Positions 46,986 through 56,045 of a stretch of 64,000 bases of DNA are shown here, one piece after another. A model generated the notes under the pieces. That model ran no database searches, was not told the DNA's origin, and was given only the letters and a program-made list of their open reading frames with translations. The position numbers were made by a program, and so were the translations under genes. This stretch comes from Clostridia bacterium. Lineage in GTDB: Bacteria; Bacillota; Clostridia; Oscillospirales; Acutalibacteraceae. Positions within the stretch are counted from its first letter, which is position 1, and each line of letters opens with the position of its first letter. The stretch is from contig JAFNVC010000020.1 in assembly GCA_017379935.1 (NCBI GenBank), positions 1 to 64,000 of the forward strand, written 5' to 3'.

Positions 46986-48512
46986 TTATTTTGTTTTGAA
47001 TTTCATCGGCATTTCGGTGGTTGCCAGCACCTTATTGACAGCCTTCATAATTACGGGTCTGAGGACACCGCTGTTCTTTACAAAGCTGCTCTGATCTGCA
47101 TTTTTGCTGATAAACCACGGGAATGACGGAGTACCTCTGAGCTGCATTTTAACCGTATCCGCACCAAAATCAAACTCGATGTACTGAGTCGCGAGGGTAT
47201 TGAGCGGCTTTACAACCGCGTTGAGCTTTCCGTTTTTGTTGTAGGCATAAGCCCAGATTTTATACGGATATCCCTTGATTGTGCTCTCGGACATTCTCGG
47301 CTCACCGTCAAGACCGCAGTTGATTGTAACGGTGTCGCCATCCTCCTTCCACCTGACTGTCAGCACATCCGCGCTGAGCTCAAACGAAAGCTCGTTGAGG
47401 TTTTTCGAGGGTCTTTTAGCAAGGCTCGATGTAATTGAACGAGGTATGAGACCTGCGGGGAACATCACCTTTGCAAGCATATCCGAAGCGGGAGTAAGAT
47501 AAAAGGTCTTTCCGACAGGGATTGAGGGAAGCGGATTGCAGGCAACGGGCTTCTCCCCTTTAGCCTCAAGGTATTCCGCAAGCTTTTTGTCATACCCTTC
47601 GTCAGGCTCGGCTTCGAACGCTTCGGGCAGAATCTCCTCGAACGGAGTTGTGAAATCACCGTCGTTTACGCAGGCATTGAAGCTTGCAACAACTGCATCA
47701 TACTTTGGAATATATGTAACGCGCTGACCGAACATTCCGTCCATACTGAAGCGGTTGCCCTTTGAAATCCAGAACAGATAACCGTATCCGTTATCCTTGC
47801 CGTTATCGTGTGCGACCTGAAGGCTTGTAGCCTCCCTTGTCCACCATTCAGGGATGACCTGCTTACCCTCCCATTTACCGCCGTCGGCATAACAGCGGCA
47901 GATTTTGGCAAGATCACGAAGCTTAAGGTGACATCCCGTACCGCCGACATTTTCACCGACCGAGTTGGTTTCCCAGAAAGGCCTTTCAATCCCGAGAGGC
48001 TCAAAAAGTCTCGGCGTAAGGTAATCGACAAGATTCATTCCCGCGCACTTCTGTACAACAGCCGCAACCATATGGGCATCGTTGTTGCTGTATAAAAAGC
48101 CGCGCTCCTTATCACGGAAGGGCGCCGCCATAAACATACTGACATAATCTCCCGTCATATCCTGCGTGAATGAAAACTGCTTATTGCTCATCATTGTAAG
48201 CACGCTTTTCAGTGTAAGTCTGTCCCATTCGTCGCTTTCGCAAGCCTTGTGATCAGGGAAAACACCCTTGATTTTCGTATCAAGAGAGACAAGCCCCTCG
48301 TCAATCGCAAAGCCAGCCGCCGTCGAAGCTATTGACTTTGTAACAGAGAAAAGAGTATGCGGCATCTCCGCAGAATAGGGATAAACATAATTTTCAAAAA
48401 CCGTCTCGTTTCCCTGCATCATAATCAGCGCGTGATTTTCGACATTATGCTCATCAAGCTGCTTATAAAATTTATAGATCCATTCGGATGAAATTTTTGT
48501 TTTCGTTTCCAT
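46986..48512 (-). CDS. Serine hydrolase of the class C beta-lactamase superfamily
   Basis: 508 residues, no signal peptide. The catalytic SxxK is SVTKS (Ser56, Lys59) and YSNND supplies the YxN motif. The beta-lactamase-like domain ends near residue 310. A C-terminal half (from about 330) is beta-rich and unassigned, as in many esterase-type CubicO proteins. Likely an esterase or peptidase rather than an antibiotic resistance enzyme, as it is intracellular and lacks the usual AmpC architecture. Confidence 0.85.
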   Translation of the reverse strand: METKTKISSEWIYKFYKQLDEHNVENHALIMMQGNETVFENYVYPYSAEMPHTLFSVTKSIASTAAGFAIDEGLVSLDTKIKGVFPDHKACESDEWDRLTLKSVLTMMSNKQFSFTQDMTGDYVSMFMAAPFRDKERGFLYSNNDAHMVAAVVQKCAGMNLVDYLTPRLFEPLGIERPFWETNSVGENVGGTGCHLKLRDLAKICRCYADGGKWEGKQVIPEWWTREATSLQVAHDNGKDNGYGYLFWISKGNRFSMDGMFGQRVTYIPKYDAVVASFNACVNDGDFTTPFEEILPEAFEAEPDEGYDKKLAEYLEAKGEKPVACNPLPSIPVGKTFYLTPASDMLAKVMFPAGLIPRSITSSLAKRPSKNLNELSFELSADVLTVRWKEDGDTVTINCGLDGEPRMSESTIKGYPYKIWAYAYNKNGKLNAVVKPLNTLATQYIEFDFGADTVKMQLRGTPSFPWFISKNADQSSFVKNSGVLRPVIMKAVNKVLATTEMPMKFKTK

Positions 48513-48558
48513 AATCCCACCTCTTAACTATTATATCATTTTCAGAAATTTTGGCAAG

Positions 48559-48584
48559 TAAAAAAAGGCGGGATTTCTCCCGCC
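48559..48584 (-). terminator. serA terminator
   Basis: 7-bp stem GGCGGGA/TCCCGCC with TTTC loop extended by A/T pairs. The minus strand continues TTTTTTTAC. It also separates serA from the serine hydrolase gene downstream. Confidence 0.85.
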
Positions 48585-48600
48585 TTTTCAAGGTTTAAGC

Positions 48601-49725
48601 TTATTTAATTACTCTTGCCTTGATTACGCCGTCAATTGCCTCAACCGCTGAAAGTGCATCAGCGTCAACAACAGTATAAGCGTAAGCACCTCTTACTGCA
48701 GATTTTGCATCAGCACCGAGCGCAGCCTTGACTGCATCTGTTGCTTCAGCCTTATGGATAACGCATGTGCGTGCGCCGTTGACAGCCTCAAGCTTCATAG
48801 CGGGCATATTTACGGAATTTACGATTTCGCCCTTTTCGATGTAAGCGATAAGCTCATCAGCAGCCATCATTGCGCAGTTATCTTCACTCTCGGGAGTTGA
48901 TGCGCCGAGGTGAGGGATTGCGATAACGCCGTCCACACCGATAACATCATCTGACGGGAAGTCTGTAACATAAGCCGCAACCTTTCCGCTTTCAAGACCT
49001 GCCTTAAGATCATCGTTATTAACGAGACCGCCACGTGCAAAGTTGAGGATTCTTACACCGTCCTTGCAGAGTGCGAGTGTATCCTTGTTAACTGTATTCT
49101 TTGTTGAATCCGTGAGAGGAACGTGGATTGTGATATAATCGCTGAGCTTGAAGATTTCGTTGATATCGTCAACGAGAGTCATATCTGCTGACATTGCAGA
49201 CTTGATACCCTCTGAGATGTAGGGATCATAACCGACAATCTTCATGCCGAGTGCCTCAGCAGCCTGAGCTACCTTGAAGCCGATTGCACCCATACCGAGA
49301 ACACCGAGTGTCTTACCCATAATTTCGGGACCTGCAAACTGTGACTTGCCCTTTTCGACAAGCTTGCCGACTGCATCGCCCTCACCCTTGAGTGTCTTGC
49401 ACCAGTCGAGAGCCGCTGTAACGCGTCTTGAAGCGAGGAGCATACCGCAGATTACAAGCTCCTTAACAGCGTTTGCATTTGCGCCTGGTGTATTGAACAC
49501 AACAACGCCCTTTTCTGCACAAGCTTCAACGGGAATGTTGTTTGTACCTGCGCCTGCGCGTGCGATTGCGATTGTTTCTGCATCAAGCTCCATCTCGTGC
49601 ATTGAAGCGGAGCGGACCATAATTGCTGTCGGATTTGCAATTTCCTCGCCGTAAGCATAGAGGCTCTTATCGAACTTATCAGTACCGCAAGCGGCAATTT
49701 TGTTGAGTGTAAGAATGTTATACAT
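48601..49725 (-). CDS. serA: D-3-phosphoglycerate dehydrogenase
   Basis: First step of serine synthesis from 3-phosphoglycerate, 374 residues. The D-isomer 2-hydroxyacid dehydrogenase fold shows GVLGMGAIG, NFARGGLVN (catalytic Arg region) and PHLGAST (catalytic His). The C-terminal ~70 residues are a short ACT-like segment (TCVIHKAEATDAVKAALG...VVDADALSAVEAIDGV) rather than the full E. coli regulatory domain. It lies 63 nt after serC, with a CATTAAC/GTTAATG hairpin between. Confidence 0.94.
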   Translation of the reverse strand: MYNILTLNKIAACGTDKFDKSLYAYGEEIANPTAIMVRSASMHEMELDAETIAIARAGAGTNNIPVEACAEKGVVVFNTPGANANAVKELVICGMLLASRRVTAALDWCKTLKGEGDAVGKLVEKGKSQFAGPEIMGKTLGVLGMGAIGFKVAQAAEALGMKIVGYDPYISEGIKSAMSADMTLVDDINEIFKLSDYITIHVPLTDSTKNTVNKDTLALCKDGVRILNFARGGLVNNDDLKAGLESGKVAAYVTDFPSDDVIGVDGVIAIPHLGASTPESEDNCAMMAADELIAYIEKGEIVNSVNMPAMKLEAVNGARTCVIHKAEATDAVKAALGADAKSAVRGAYAYTVVDADALSAVEAIDGVIKARVIK

Positions 49726-49788
49726 AGAGATTACTCCTTAAAATCAATGCCATTAACCTGAAGTTAATGACATCGATGTGATATTTAA

Positions 49789-50871
49789 TTATGAATTTGC
49801 TTCTTCAAACTTCTTCATAAACGCTACAAGTGCCTCAACGCCTTCGATGGGCATTGCGTTGTAGACAGAAGCTCTCATACCGCCGACTGTCTTATGTCCC
49901 TTGAGGTTGATAAAGCCTGCAGCTGTTGACTCCTTGACGAACTTTGCATCAAGCTCTGCATCACCTGTAACGAACGGGATGTTCATAAGTGAACGGTCCT
50001 CTTTGACAACCGTACCCTTGAACATCTTGCTCTCTTCAAGGTAATCGTAGAGAATCTGTGCCTTCTTGACATTGTGAGCCTTCATCTCTGCGAGACCGCC
50101 GAAGCCCTTGATCCACTCAAGAACGAGCTTGCAGATATAGATAACGTAGCACGGAGGTGTATTGTAGAGAGACTCTGCATCCGCGTGTACCTGATAGTTG
50201 AGCATTGTCGGAGTGTAGTCGCGTGCATTACCGAGAAGATCCTCGCGCACAATAACGATAGCGAGACCTGCGGGTGCAACGTTCTTCTGAACACCGCCGT
50301 AAACAACGCCGAACTTTGAAATATCAAGCGGCTCTGAGAAGAAGCAGGATGAAACGTCACAGACAAGAGGAATATCGCCTGTATCGGGAATATCCTTAAA
50401 AGCTGTTCCGTAGATTGTGTTGTTCATGCAGTAGTAAACGTAGTCTGCATCGGGACGGAAGCTCTCACGTGTTGTCTTAGGAATGTAGGAGAACATCTTA
50501 TCCTCTGAAGAAGCTGCAATCTGTACGTCGCCGTACTTCTTTGCCTCATTATAAGCCATCTTTGCCCAGCGGCCTGAAATGATGTAATCCGCCTTGCCTG
50601 ACTTGTTGAGGAAGTTGAGGGGGATTGCCGCAAACTGTGTTGATGCACCGCCGTGAACAAAAAGAATCTTGTAGTTGTCAGGTACATTGTAAAGCTCCTT
50701 TACAAGCTCACGTGCACCGTCGATAATTGACTGAAAAACCTTTGAACGGTGGGACATTTCCATAACGGAATGGCCGCAACCTTCATAATCAAGCATTTCT
50801 GCTGCTGCCTTCTTAAGAACTGACTCGGGAAGCATAGAGGGACCTGCAGAGAAATTAAAAACTCTTGCCAT
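49789..50871 (-). CDS. serC: Phosphoserine aminotransferase
   Basis: PLP enzyme, second step of serine synthesis, 360 residues. NFSAGPSMLPESVL, HGGASTQFAAIP, CDVSSCFFSEPLD, and the PLP-lysine segment YGGVQKNVAPAG are typical. It is upstream of serA, so the two steps are encoded together. No serB is in the window. Confidence 0.97.
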   Translation of the reverse strand: MARVFNFSAGPSMLPESVLKKAAAEMLDYEGCGHSVMEMSHRSKVFQSIIDGARELVKELYNVPDNYKILFVHGGASTQFAAIPLNFLNKSGKADYIISGRWAKMAYNEAKKYGDVQIAASSEDKMFSYIPKTTRESFRPDADYVYYCMNNTIYGTAFKDIPDTGDIPLVCDVSSCFFSEPLDISKFGVVYGGVQKNVAPAGLAIVIVREDLLGNARDYTPTMLNYQVHADAESLYNTPPCYVIYICKLVLEWIKGFGGLAEMKAHNVKKAQILYDYLEESKMFKGTVVKEDRSLMNIPFVTGDAELDAKFVKESTAAGFINLKGHKTVGGMRASVYNAMPIEGVEALVAFMKKFEEANS

Positions 50872-50902
50872 TTTATATTACCTCCAAATAATTATGTAGA
50901 AG

Positions 50903-50931
50903 ATTATAGACCTTTGTTACTTTATTGTCAA
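50903..50931 (-). promoter_or_regulatory. serC-serA promoter
   Basis: Consensus -35 TTGACA (50931-50926), 17-nt spacer, consensus -10 TATAAT (50908-50903). Confidence 0.88.
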
Positions 50932-51055
50932 TATGTAATTATTATTTTTTTAATACTAATATAATGCGAATTTGCACATAATTGTGAATAAATCAGCAAA
51001 ATCAAGTTAAATTATGTATATACTGATAAATGTTAATTTTTTGACATCTTTTTAC

Positions 51056-51084
51056 TTGCAAAATATGGATTTTTGTTATAAAAT
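51056..51084 (+). promoter_or_regulatory. pgk promoter
   Basis: -35 TTGCAA (51056-51061), 17-nt spacer, -10 TAAAAT (51079-51084). A TTGACA further up (51041-51046) has only TATGGA at the right distance. The rest of the 260-nt gap is A/T-rich. Confidence 0.6.
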
Positions 51085-51131
51085 ATTAAGCGTAAAATTA
51101 TGGCTACGGCTTAATTGAAAGGATGAAAACA

Positions 51132-52322
51132 ATGGAAGCACTTAACAAGATGACCGTTGAGGATCTTGAGGTTAGCGGTAAGCGAGTTCTCGTTCGTTGC
51201 GACTTCAACGTTCCCCTTAAGGACGGCGTTATCACAAGCGACAAGAGAATTGTTGCTTCTCTCCCCACTATCAAGTATCTTATCGACAACAACGCAAAGG
51301 TTATCCTTTGCTCTCACCTCGGCAGACCGAAGGGTGAGTTCAAGCCCGAGTTTTCACTCGCTCCCGTTGCAGTTCGTCTTTCCGAGCTCCTCGGCAAAGA
51401 AGTTAAGATGGCAACAGACGTTGTAGGCGAAAGCGCACAGGCTCTTGCTGCTGAGCTTAACGACGGCGATGTTATGATTATCGAAAACGTTCGTTTCCAC
51501 AAGGAAGAGACAAAGAACGATCCCGAATTTTCAAAGAAGCTTGCAGACCTTGCTGATCTCTATGTTAACGATGCATTCGGCTCAGCTCACAGAGCTCACA
51601 GCTCAACAACAGGTGTTGCAGATTACATCCCCGCAGCTTGCGGTTACCTCATCCAGAAGGAAATCAACTTCATCGGCGGTGCTCTCGCTAACCCGAAGCG
51701 TCCCCTCGTTGCTATCCTCGGCGGTGCTAAGGTTTCTGACAAGATCGGTGTTATCACAAACCTTCTCGACAAGTGCGATACAATCATCGTAGGCGGCGGT
51801 ATGGCTTACACATTCATGAAGTCACTCGGTCACAACATCGGTACATCTCTTCTTGAGGCTGACCGTGTTGAGGACGCAAAGAATATGATGGAAACAGCTA
51901 AGGCTAAGGGCGTTAACTTCCTCATCCCCGTTGATAACAAGGCTGGTAAGGAATACGATCCGAACACTGAGGCTATGATCGTTAACAGCGACGACATTCC
52001 CGAAGGCTGGATGGGTCTTGACATCGGTCCGAAGACTCAGGAGCTTTTCGCAAATGCTATCAAGGGCAGCGGCACAGTTATCTGGAACGGACCTATGGGC
52101 GTTTCAGAGTGGGAGAACTTTGCTCAGGGTACAATCGCAGTTGCTACTGCTGTTGCTGAGTCAGGTGCTATCTCAATCATCGGCGGCGGCGACTCTGCTG
52201 CAGCTGTTCAGAAGCTTGGCTTCGCAGACAAGATGTCTCACATTTCAACAGGCGGCGGTGCTTCTCTTGAGTTCCTCGAGGGTAAGGAGCTTCCCGGCAT
52301 TGTTGCACTTAACAACAAATAA
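51132..52322 (+). CDS. pgk: Phosphoglycerate kinase
   Basis: ATP-forming glycolytic step, 396 residues. [45 protein letters not shown] and GGGDSAAA are family signatures. I chose the ATG at 51132 because AAAGG lies 9 nt upstream; the ATG at 51123 overlaps that site. It heads pgk-tpiA-gpmI. Confidence 0.98.
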   Translation: MEALNKMTVEDLEVSGKRVLVRCDFNVPLKDGVITSDKRIVASLPTIKYLIDNNAKVILCSHLGRPKGEFKPEFSLAPVAVRLSELLGKEVKMATDVVGESAQALAAELNDGDVMIIENVRFHKEETKNDPEFSKKLADLADLYVNDAFGSAHRAHSSTTGVADYIPAACGYLIQKEINFIGGALANPKRPLVAILGGAKVSDKIGVITNLLDKCDTIIVGGGMAYTFMKSLGHNIGTSLLEADRVEDAKNMMETAKAKGVNFLIPVDNKAGKEYDPNTEAMIVNSDDIPEGWMGLDIGPKTQELFANAIKGSGTVIWNGPMGVSEWENFAQGTIAVATAVAESGAISIIGGGDSAAAVQKLGFADKMSHISTGGGASLEFLEGKELPGIVALNNK

Positions 52323-52340
52323 TCGAAAGGACGCATAAAG

Positions 52341-53108
52341 ATGAACAAATCACTTCGTAAGGCAGTTATCGCAGGTAACTGGAAAATGAACAAGACTCCT
52401 GCTGAGACAACAGCACTCATCAACGAAATCAAGCCTCTCGTAGCAGATGCTGATTGTGACGTTGTTGTATGCGTTCCTTATATCGACCTTTTCGCAGCTC
52501 TTGAGGCTACAAAGGGCTCAAACATCAAGGTTGGCGCTGAGAACTGCCACTGGGCAGCAAGCGGTGCTTTCACCGGTGAGGTTTCTGCTGAAATGCTCAA
52601 GGCTTGCGGCGTTGAATACGTTATCACAGGTCACTCTGAGAGAAGAACCTACTTCGGCGATACAGACGTTACTGTACGCGACAGAACAAGAGCTGCTCTC
52701 AACAACGGTATGACTGTTATCCTTTGTGTTGGTGAATACCTCGAGCAGAGAGAGCAGAACATCACAATGGAGGTTGTTGCTTCTCAGACAAAGATTGCTC
52801 TTGCAGGCGTTTCCAAGGAAGAGCTTGACAGAATCATCATCGCTTACGAACCCGTATGGGCTATCGGCACAGGCAAGACAGCTACTGCTGATCAGGCTGA
52901 AGAGGTTTGTAAGGCTATCCGTGAGCTCATCGCTGAGCTTTACGATCAGGAGGCTGCTGACAAGTTTGTTGTTCAGTACGGCGGTTCAATGAACGCTGCT
53001 AACGCTGACGAGCTTCTCAGCAAGGAAGATGTTGACGGCGGTCTTATCGGCGGCGCAGCACTCAAGGCTCCCGACTTTGCAGCTATCGTTAAGGCAGCAA
53101 GCAAATAA
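52341..53108 (+). CDS. tpiA: Triosephosphate isomerase
   Basis: 255 residues. GNWKMNKT (Lys), YVITGHSERR (His), AYEPVWAIGTG (catalytic Glu), and QYGGSMNAANA. Starts 18 nt after pgk with a GAAAGGA site. Confidence 0.98.
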   Translation: MNKSLRKAVIAGNWKMNKTPAETTALINEIKPLVADADCDVVVCVPYIDLFAALEATKGSNIKVGAENCHWAASGAFTGEVSAEMLKACGVEYVITGHSERRTYFGDTDVTVRDRTRAALNNGMTVILCVGEYLEQREQNITMEVVASQTKIALAGVSKEELDRIIIAYEPVWAIGTGKTATADQAEEVCKAIRELIAELYDQEAADKFVVQYGGSMNAANADELLSKEDVDGGLIGGAALKAPDFAAIVKAASK

Positions 53109-53125
53109 GATTTAATAAACAACTC

Positions 53126-53150
53126 TATGGGACGCTCAAAGCGTCCCATA
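53126..53150 (+). terminator. Hairpin between tpiA and gpmI
   Basis: 11-bp stem TATGGGACGCT/AGCGTCCCATA with CAA loop, then ATTTTG. Only four T follow, so it may lower rather than stop transcription into gpmI or stabilise the pgk-tpiA mRNA. Confidence 0.55.
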
Positions 53151-53171
53151 ATTTTGAATGGTGATTGAATT

Positions 53172-54686
53172 ATGAAAAAACCTGTAGTTTTATGTATTAT
53201 GGACGGCTTCGGCATCAACCCCGGTGATAAGGGTAACGCTATTGAAGCTGCAAACACACCCAACCTTACAAAGCTTTTCAACGAAAACCCGTTCACAACG
53301 ATCGGTGCTTCAGGCCTTGACGTAGGTCTCCCCGACGGTCAGATGGGTAACAGTGAGGTTGGTCACACAAATATCGGTGCAGGCCGTGTTGTTTACCAGA
53401 TGCTCGTTAAGATTTCAAAGTCAATCACAGACGGCGATTTCTTCGACATCAAGGCACTCAAGGACGCTTGCGAAAACTGCAAGAAGAACGGCAGTGCACT
53501 TCACCTTATGGGACTTCTTTCAGACGGCGGCGTTCACAGCCACATCGAGCACCTCTTCGGTCTTCTTGAAATGGCTAAGAAGGAAGGTCTTGAGAAGGTT
53601 TACATCCACTGCATTATGGACGGCCGTGACGTTTCCGTTACATCGGGCGTAGGCTTCGTTCAGGACGTTTACAACAAGACAAAAGAGCTCGGCGTCGGCG
53701 AAATCGCAACAATCAGCGGCCGTTACTACGCTATGGACCGTGACTTCGCATGGGACAGAGTTGAGAAGGCTTATGCTGCAATGGTTTACGGCGAGGGCAT
53801 TCAGGCTGACTGCGGTAAGGTATCAATGGAGGAGTCATACGCTAACGGCGTAACTGACGAATTCATCGTTCCCACAGTTCTCAACAAGGAAGGCACAATC
53901 AAGGCTAACGACAGCGTTGTATTCTTCAACTTCCGCCCCGACCGTGCAAGACAGATCACAAGAACCTTTGTTGACGAGTCCTTCGACGGCTTTGAGAGAA
54001 AGAACGGCTTCTTCCCGCTTCACTTTGTCTGTATGACACAGTATGACGAGACTATGCCGAATGTTACAGTTGCCTTCCCGCCCGAGGAGCTCACAATGAC
54101 AATGGGCGAATATCTCGCATCAAAGGGTAAGACTCAGCTTCGTATCGCTGAGACACAGAAGTATGCTCACGTTACATTCTTCTTCAACGGCGGTGAGGAA
54201 AAGACATTTGAGGGCGAGGACAGAATCCTTATCCAGTCCCCCGACGTTCCGACCTTCGACCTTCAGCCCGAGATGAGCGCATATCCCGTATGCGATGCTG
54301 TTGTTAACGAGATCAAGTCAGGCAAGTACGATGCAGTTATCCTCAACTTCGCTAACTGCGATATGGTTGGTCACACAGGCGTCTGGGATGCCGCAGTTAA
54401 GGCTGTTGAGGCTGTTGACGAATGCGTAGGCAAGGTTTGCGACGCTACTCTCGAAATGGGCGGTGCTGTGCTTATCACAGCTGACCACGGTAACGCTGAC
54501 AGAATGATCGGCGACGACGGCAAGCCCTTCACACCGCACTCAACAAATCCCGTTCCCTTCTGCGTAGTCGGCTATGACTGCGAGCTCAAGGAAACAGGCA
54601 GACTCGCTGATATTGCTCCGACAATGCTCACAATCCTCGGACTCGAGCAGCCGAAGGAAATGACCGGCGAGACAATGATCAAATAA
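53172..54686 (+). CDS. gpmI: 2,3-bisphosphoglycerate-independent phosphoglycerate mutase
   Basis: Interconverts 3- and 2-phosphoglycerate, 504 residues, Mn2+-dependent alkaline phosphatase fold. LCIMDGFGINP, the phospho-Ser in GQMGNSEVGHTNIGAG, DGRDV, RYYAMDRD, FFNFRPDRARQ and ITADHGNADRM. Third gene of the glycolytic run. Confidence 0.98.
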   Translation: MKKPVVLCIMDGFGINPGDKGNAIEAANTPNLTKLFNENPFTTIGASGLDVGLPDGQMGNSEVGHTNIGAGRVVYQMLVKISKSITDGDFFDIKALKDACENCKKNGSALHLMGLLSDGGVHSHIEHLFGLLEMAKKEGLEKVYIHCIMDGRDVSVTSGVGFVQDVYNKTKELGVGEIATISGRYYAMDRDFAWDRVEKAYAAMVYGEGIQADCGKVSMEESYANGVTDEFIVPTVLNKEGTIKANDSVVFFNFRPDRARQITRTFVDESFDGFERKNGFFPLHFVCMTQYDETMPNVTVAFPPEELTMTMGEYLASKGKTQLRIAETQKYAHVTFFFNGGEEKTFEGEDRILIQSPDVPTFDLQPEMSAYPVCDAVVNEIKSGKYDAVILNFANCDMVGHTGVWDAAVKAVEAVDECVGKVCDATLEMGGAVLITADHGNADRMIGDDGKPFTPHSTNPVPFCVVGYDCELKETGRLADIAPTMLTILGLEQPKEMTGETMIK

Positions 54687-54702
54687 GCTGATTTCATAAA
54701 AA

Positions 54703-54729
54703 AACACGGACTGAAGCTCAGTCCGTGTT
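54703..54729. terminator. Bidirectional terminator between gpmI and the holin gene
   Basis: 12-bp stem AACACGGACTGA/TCAGTCCGTGTT with AGC loop; T-rich (TTTTCTTTT) on the plus strand and A7-derived T run on the minus strand. It ends both glycolysis and the SOS operon transcripts. Confidence 0.92.
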
Positions 54730-54734
54730 TTCTT

Positions 54735-54983
54735 TTATCCTTGTTGTTTTATAATCGTATCCGCCTCCTGCGCTTTGTCAGTGAAGCTGTTATTCTTCCA
54801 CCACGACCAGATTGCGGTTACTGCCGTAAAAATATATGTCGCATATTCTGTCCATTGCTCGAGCTCAATTTCAGTTTTTGTAATACCGAACATAACGAGA
54901 GCCTGATTGATAAGTGCAAGAACAAGCACCGCTGTTCTCACCCAGGTCTGCATTGATACACCTTTTAAATTCAGCTTTTTCAT
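54735..54983 (-). CDS. SPP1-family phage holin
   Basis: 82 residues with two membrane segments (TWVRTAVLVLALINQALVMFG and ATYIFTAVTAIWSWW) and the hallmark tail WWKNNSFTDKAQEAD of SPP1-type holins. Holins open the membrane to let an endolysin reach the wall. Last gene of the seven-gene operon; it overlaps the preceding gene by 4 nt. Confidence 0.9.
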   Translation of the reverse strand: MKKLNLKGVSMQTWVRTAVLVLALINQALVMFGITKTEIELEQWTEYATYIFTAVTAIWSWWKNNSFTDKAQEADTIIKQQG

Positions 54984-55201
54984 TTCAATATTTCTCCTCT
55001 CAATTCATCTATTCTGTGATGCGCGGACTTTGCCGAGCTTTCAACCTGAAACATTCTTTCGACGAGGTTATTATGCTTTGATACCTTCTGCTCAAGCTGA
55101 TCGATGCGGTATACCGTAAGGCGGTTGGCGGCGAGTATACCGCCGAGTGAGCCGACGAGCGTTCCCGCAAAGGCAATGATTGCCGTTAATATATCCGTCA
55201 A
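54980..55201 (-). CDS. Small membrane protein with coiled coil, holin-associated
   Basis: 73 residues. One N-terminal membrane segment (ILTAIIAFAGTLVGSLGGIL), then a charged helix with heptad pattern (IDQLEQKVSKHNNLVERMFQ). Its place between endolysin and holin recalls XhlA-type lysis accessory proteins, although XhlA has its membrane segment at the other end. It overlaps both neighbours by 4 nt. Confidence 0.7.
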   Translation of the reverse strand: MTDILTAIIAFAGTLVGSLGGILAANRLTVYRIDQLEQKVSKHNNLVERMFQVESSAKSAHHRIDELRGEILK

Positions 55202-55890
55202 TTCTTCACCGCCTTACAGTAGTCAAGGCATACCCAGCCCGAGGGGATTTTGCCCCAGTTGCTCTTAACCTCCGACACCGTACAGACACAGCCCTTGACA
55301 AGTCCGTCCGCCCTGTTGCCCGAATTTCTCTGTTTTATCTGCTTTTGTGCATTGGGCGTAAGAAACGAAAACTTTTTATAATCATAGTCCGTGGAGGGAC
55401 CTCGTCTGACCCTTAACAGATTTGCCGTTACCGTATAGTTTCCTGTTTTATAGGTCTTCGGCTCTGTGTAGCTTTTTGCGAAAGCCTCCGGATCCTCATA
55501 TTTGTCTGTTGAGAGGTCTTTTACACCAAGGTGCAGATGTACGCCCGTTGCTTTTCCGCTTTTTCCCGTATAGCCGAGAAGTGTACCCTTTTTCACACTC
55601 TGTCCCGACTTTACCTTGATTCGGTCAAGATGATAGTGGAGCAGCTTTTTGTTGATTCTCGGATATTTAACCCATACATACAAGGCTCCGTCAGAAGCCC
55701 TTCCGCAGCTGAGGACAGTTCCCTCTTCTATTGCATATTGTGCCAGCTTTTTGCCGTTAGTGCCGTAATCCGTACCGTAATGAAACGGATTTGTCGTGCC
55801 TGACGAGGTTTTGAGAACCGTCCGCTTGCCGTATGCTGAAGTTATATAATGGCTTTTGCCGTTAAAAATTATATTTGTAATTTTGCTCAT
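55198..55890 (-). CDS. M23 endopeptidase endolysin with SH3-like domain
   Basis: 230 residues, no signal peptide, so it needs the holin to reach peptidoglycan. The M23 zinc site is HYGTD (His37, Asp41) and HLHLG (His118, His120), with HYH at 85-87. A bacterial SH3 domain follows from about residue 150 (YTVTANLLRVRRGPSTDYD). It would cleave peptide bridges of the cell wall. It overlaps the 52-residue gene upstream and the TM-coiled-coil gene downstream by 4 nt each. Confidence 0.9.
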   Translation of the reverse strand: MSKITNIIFNGKSHYITSAYGKRTVLKTSSGTTNPFHYGTDYGTNGKKLAQYAIEEGTVLSCGRASDGALYVWVKYPRINKKLLHYHLDRIKVKSGQSVKKGTLLGYTGKSGKATGVHLHLGVKDLSTDKYEDPEAFAKSYTEPKTYKTGNYTVTANLLRVRRGPSTDYDYKKFSFLTPNAQKQIKQRNSGNRADGLVKGCVCTVSEVKSNWGKIPSGWVCLDYCKAVKN

Positions 55891-56045
55891 TTATTACTCC
55901 TTCCCCTTTCGTATTCCTTGATTATCCCTGCAATTTTCCTGAACAGCGTAAAATCATCCTCGCCACACTCTCTGCTTTTCTCAACCTGCTTGGACAGCCT
56001 TAACGCAAGTAAAAGTGACGAAAGCTCCATATCGATATCAATCAT
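55887..56045 (-). CDS. Small protein of unknown function in the SOS operon
   Basis: 52 residues, MIDIDMELSSLLLALRLSKQ to ERGRSNK, helical and charged. The ATG overlaps the upstream stop by 8 nt and its own stop overlaps the endolysin ATG by 4 nt, so it is coupled to both. No clear ribosome binding site. It fills the only gap in the operon exactly, which is the main support for it being real. Small helical proteins sit before lysins in many Firmicute phages. Confidence 0.65.
   Translation of the reverse strand: MIDIDMELSSLLLALRLSKQVEKSRECGEDDFTLFRKIAGIIKEYERGRSNK

Noticed and set aside
46986..48512. An AmpC-type beta-lactamase resistance gene
   Set aside because: SxxK and YxN are present, but there is no signal peptide and a large C-terminal half is unlike AmpC; an esterase/peptidase-like serine hydrolase is safer.
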